From positions 236,489-281,052 of the forward strand of contig NW_003314337.1 in the NCBI RefSeq assembly GCF_000143415.4: a stretch of 44,564 nt of DNA, given 5' to 3'. Position 1 is the stretch's first letter. Every line of letters starts with the position of its first letter. Below are positions 42,538 through 44,564 of the stretch, piece by piece. The DNA is from Selaginella moellendorffii (lineage: Eukaryota; Streptophyta; Lycopodiopsida; Selaginellales; Selaginellaceae). Position numbers and translations under genes: made by a program. The notes under the pieces were generated by a model, which made no database searches, was not told the DNA's origin, and worked only from the letters and a program-made list of their open reading frames with translations.

Positions 42538-43635
42538 TCGGGACCGAGACCGAGCCCGAGCCCGAGTCCGAGTCCGAATCCGAATCCGAGTCCGAGTCCG
42601 AGTCCGAGTCCGAGTCCGAGTCCGAGTCCGGAGCCTGAGAGGGTGAAAGCCCAAAGCGTTCGTCTCCCAGACCCTGGGGGGTTTGGTGAGCTCCAAAAGT
42701 ATAGTAGGGGGAGGACTGCAGTGGAGCCAGTTTGGCCAGGAAAGGCCAGTTTGGCCCAGGAAGGCCAGACCCAGTGTTGGGTGATGAACTGACCACTGAG
42801 AAGTCCAAGACTAGAGTGAATACGGACCGACAAGCGGGGTAGCTTGGTGAAGTGTTCAAGAGCCGGCTCTAGTTCCCCCGGGAGATCGACTGGCCGATGC
42901 TCCCAGTCCAAGTGTGGGTGGCACTACCTACTTGGATACCAGGCGTGGCTCAACGGAACCTCGCTCTAAGCCCATGGCTAGAGCACCTAAAGGCGATAGG
43001 TGGGGAGAGTACCCAGGTGGCTCGCGTAAGGCCACGGTGTTCCGAAATGTCGTCCCAAAGGCCCAGACTGTGGAAAGGAAGAGGAGCAGTCCTCTGGGGT
43101 AGTGACCAAGGACGCAGTCGTGTGGTGAGGAAGTCCCAGAGGACCGTGGGACTTAGGGGTCGGGCCTGTGGGCCTCGATCCAGTGGCAGTGTTGGCAAAC
43201 ACGGCCAGGGGCAGAAAGGGACTTGGTAGGAACTGACAAAGGGACTTTGGGGAAGGCGATTCCCTAGGTCTGTGGGCATCCTAAGGATGCTAAGGAGTGG
43301 ATCCAGGATGACCCCTCGTAGACAGATGGCCCAGTCTTGGAGAGACGGGATGGTGATGCAAGTGGTATTGGACCATTTGCGCAGCAAAGGTGAATGGGCA
43401 TGGCCTTAGCGTAACGGGCCGAGATGTCAGTGGTACCTTTGGGTGTCGGTCATGGGATCGGACACGTGGAGCACTTGGACCAAGTGCAAAGGTTGAGTGG
43501 CATGGATGCCATTCTCGGGGCTAGCAAGCCCCAAGTCCTGAATGGGACTTATGGAGGTTGTGAATGAGACTCCTCCAAGTGGTCGGAGGTGTGGTTAAGT
43601 GACTAAAGTAGAATGGAAAAATTTAGTCGCCTACA
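41843..43635 (+). mobile_element. Large LTR 2 (1,793 bp)
   Basis: It has the same start (TGTGAGAC), end (GTCGCCTACA) and internal order as LTR 1. The array (about 42070-42640) is slightly longer and more regular, ending in a clean run of GAGTCC. The core block is at 42641-42708. It is followed by its own primer site and leader, so it acts as the 5' LTR of a second copy. Confidence 0.9.
42070..42640 (+). repeat. Dodecamer/hexamer array in large LTR 2
   Basis: The same units as in LTR 1 with a different number and order, showing that arrays change length between copies. It produces the long false frames at 41456-42859 and 41961-42911 (-) and 41953-42792 (+). Confidence 0.95.
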
Positions 43636-43638
43636 ATT

Positions 43639-43650
43639 TGGTATCGGAGC
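43639..43650 (+). other. Primer binding site (tRNA-Met, one change)
   Basis: TGGTATCGGAGC, differing from the canonical site by one base (A to G), three bases after the LTR end. Confidence 0.85.
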
Positions 43651-44564
43651 TGTTCCTTAGTCCGACTTTTATTGGTGCTCAAGTATATCACCACTAGTGT
43701 TGGCATCGGAAGGTCCGAGGAGTGGGCCTATCCTTGAGGAGTAGCAAGTCTGGAAGACATGGCCCTCCATTACAGTTCATGTGTGAACTTGTAGACGAGG
43801 TGGTGGATAGAAAAGGGCCAATAATGGAACGACTTTGGGATCTTGGGAACAGTGCAAGGTTTTCCTCACTGAGTTGAGGATGTGATCCGGATGAGCATTT
43901 GTCTCAGCAAATTGGCTTAGGTTGTTGTGGTAAACAACTAAAGTTGGGATCACGGGAAAGATAGAGACTCCAAAACAATAAAGGAGTCACAAGATTATCC
44001 TCATATAGTTGAGGTTGGTGCTCATGAATGTGAGACCAAAGGTAATGACCGTGGAAGGTCAAATACGGAAGAGGACTCAAGTCCTTGAAATGGTGGCCGG
44101 GGCTACCTCTAATAAATGCTGGAACAACCCAAGGAGTTGGGGGTGTATTAAGTGGATGAGTTGGTATTCTCATCACATGGACAAGTAGTCCTAAGGGGCA
44201 AAGGTTGCCCCCAGAGAACAAAATCAAGTGTCAGAGTAACACTTGTGAAAATAGTCCTTTTGAGTAGGACCGGAATGCAAGATGTGTATTCCAGTGAGCT
44301 AGTGCCTCACAAGTAGGACCTTACGGGTCGGTGGATTAACCAAGTCCAAAACTGCTAGACGACTCAAGTAGAGTCCTAAAAAGGACTGAATGAAGCATTT
44401 GGACTGAGGTGCGTTGTACCCCACAAAGGATGGGGGGGGATCATAGGATCCAAGGATGAGAACAGAGAGTATCTCATCGATGGCAAAATGTGCCATGCTA
44501 AAGTTATGGGAAAGGTGTTACCAGAAGAAAACAACTTTGACATAAAATTGTGTGTGACCTCTAT
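43651..44564 (+). mobile_element. Leader/gag remnant of large-LTR element 2, runs off window
   Basis: The first ~650 bp parallel 41190-41842; it then continues past GTGAGCTAG (44294-44302) with sequence absent from the first copy. No + strand coding frame is seen in the 914 bp available. The minus-strand frame 43904-44227 is conserved in both copies only because the DNA is, and has no recognised domain. Confidence 0.7.

Noticed and set aside
39625-42640. CRISPR-like or satellite interpretation of the repeated units
   Set aside because: Units are contiguous without spacers, occur inside plant LTRs and vary between 6, 11 and 12 bases; this is not a CRISPR array or a centromere satellite.
41456-42859. 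467-codon open frame on the minus strand, with overlapping frames up to 316 codons on both strands
   Set aside because: It runs through an LTR and its GAGATGGAGTCC array. The array has no stops in several frames, and the protein is low-complexity with no domain.

Overview
This window is nuclear DNA of a land plant. It carries intronless pentatricopeptide-repeat (PPR) genes built almost entirely from 31-residue S-type motifs, a plant-type PP2C phosphatase, a cytochrome P450 pseudogene and layers of Ty3/gypsy LTR retrotransposons with tRNA-Met-type primer binding sites. The abundance of SS-type, single-exon PPR genes suggests a lycophyte such as Selaginella; that is an inference, because no database was searched. 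A 262-base run of N (17956-18217) marks an assembly gap.

Layout. 1-4817: a non-autonomous, LARD-like LTR element (LTR tail, noncoding interior, polypurine tract, 1,139-bp 3' LTR). 4818-12395: a gene island with PPR gene 1 (5828-7930, +), AT-rich spacer, and a rearranged remnant of a second PPR gene with its 5' flank. 12396-17462: a mosaic of LTR pieces and a gypsy pol relic. 16288-32490: a second LARD copy on the + strand, interrupted by a minus-strand gypsy element with very short LTRs (to 22185), a solo LTR (22906-23999, duplicated target TTCAT) and a complete but dead minus-strand chromovirus (24150-31253, duplicated target TTGTA). 32560-38616: a second gene island with a P450 pseudogene (-), an intact PP2C gene (33833-34606, -), a degraded copy of PPR gene 1 (+) and intact PPR gene 2 (35981-38101, -). 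38617-44564: a short-LTR gypsy relic cut by a large-LTR element, whose LTR-leader unit occurs twice in tandem.

Only three genes look functional: two PPR proteins, probably organellar RNA-binding factors, and one PP2C. The two gene islands appear to be copies of one ancestral convergent PPR pair. The left copy keeps gene 1 and has lost most of gene 2; the right copy keeps gene 2 and has lost most of gene 1. The long reading frames around 39.3-40.5 and 41.5-42.9 kb are artefacts of 12/11- and 6-base repeats inside LTRs, not genes.

The retroelement story is the other main result. The dead chromovirus and the LARD elements share LTR sequence and about 550 bp of 3' internal sequence, but the LARD has a noncoding interior where the chromovirus has gag-pol. 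This fits an autonomous/non-autonomous pair. Three otherwise different LTR families share one roughly 70-bp core block that is probably their promoter region.
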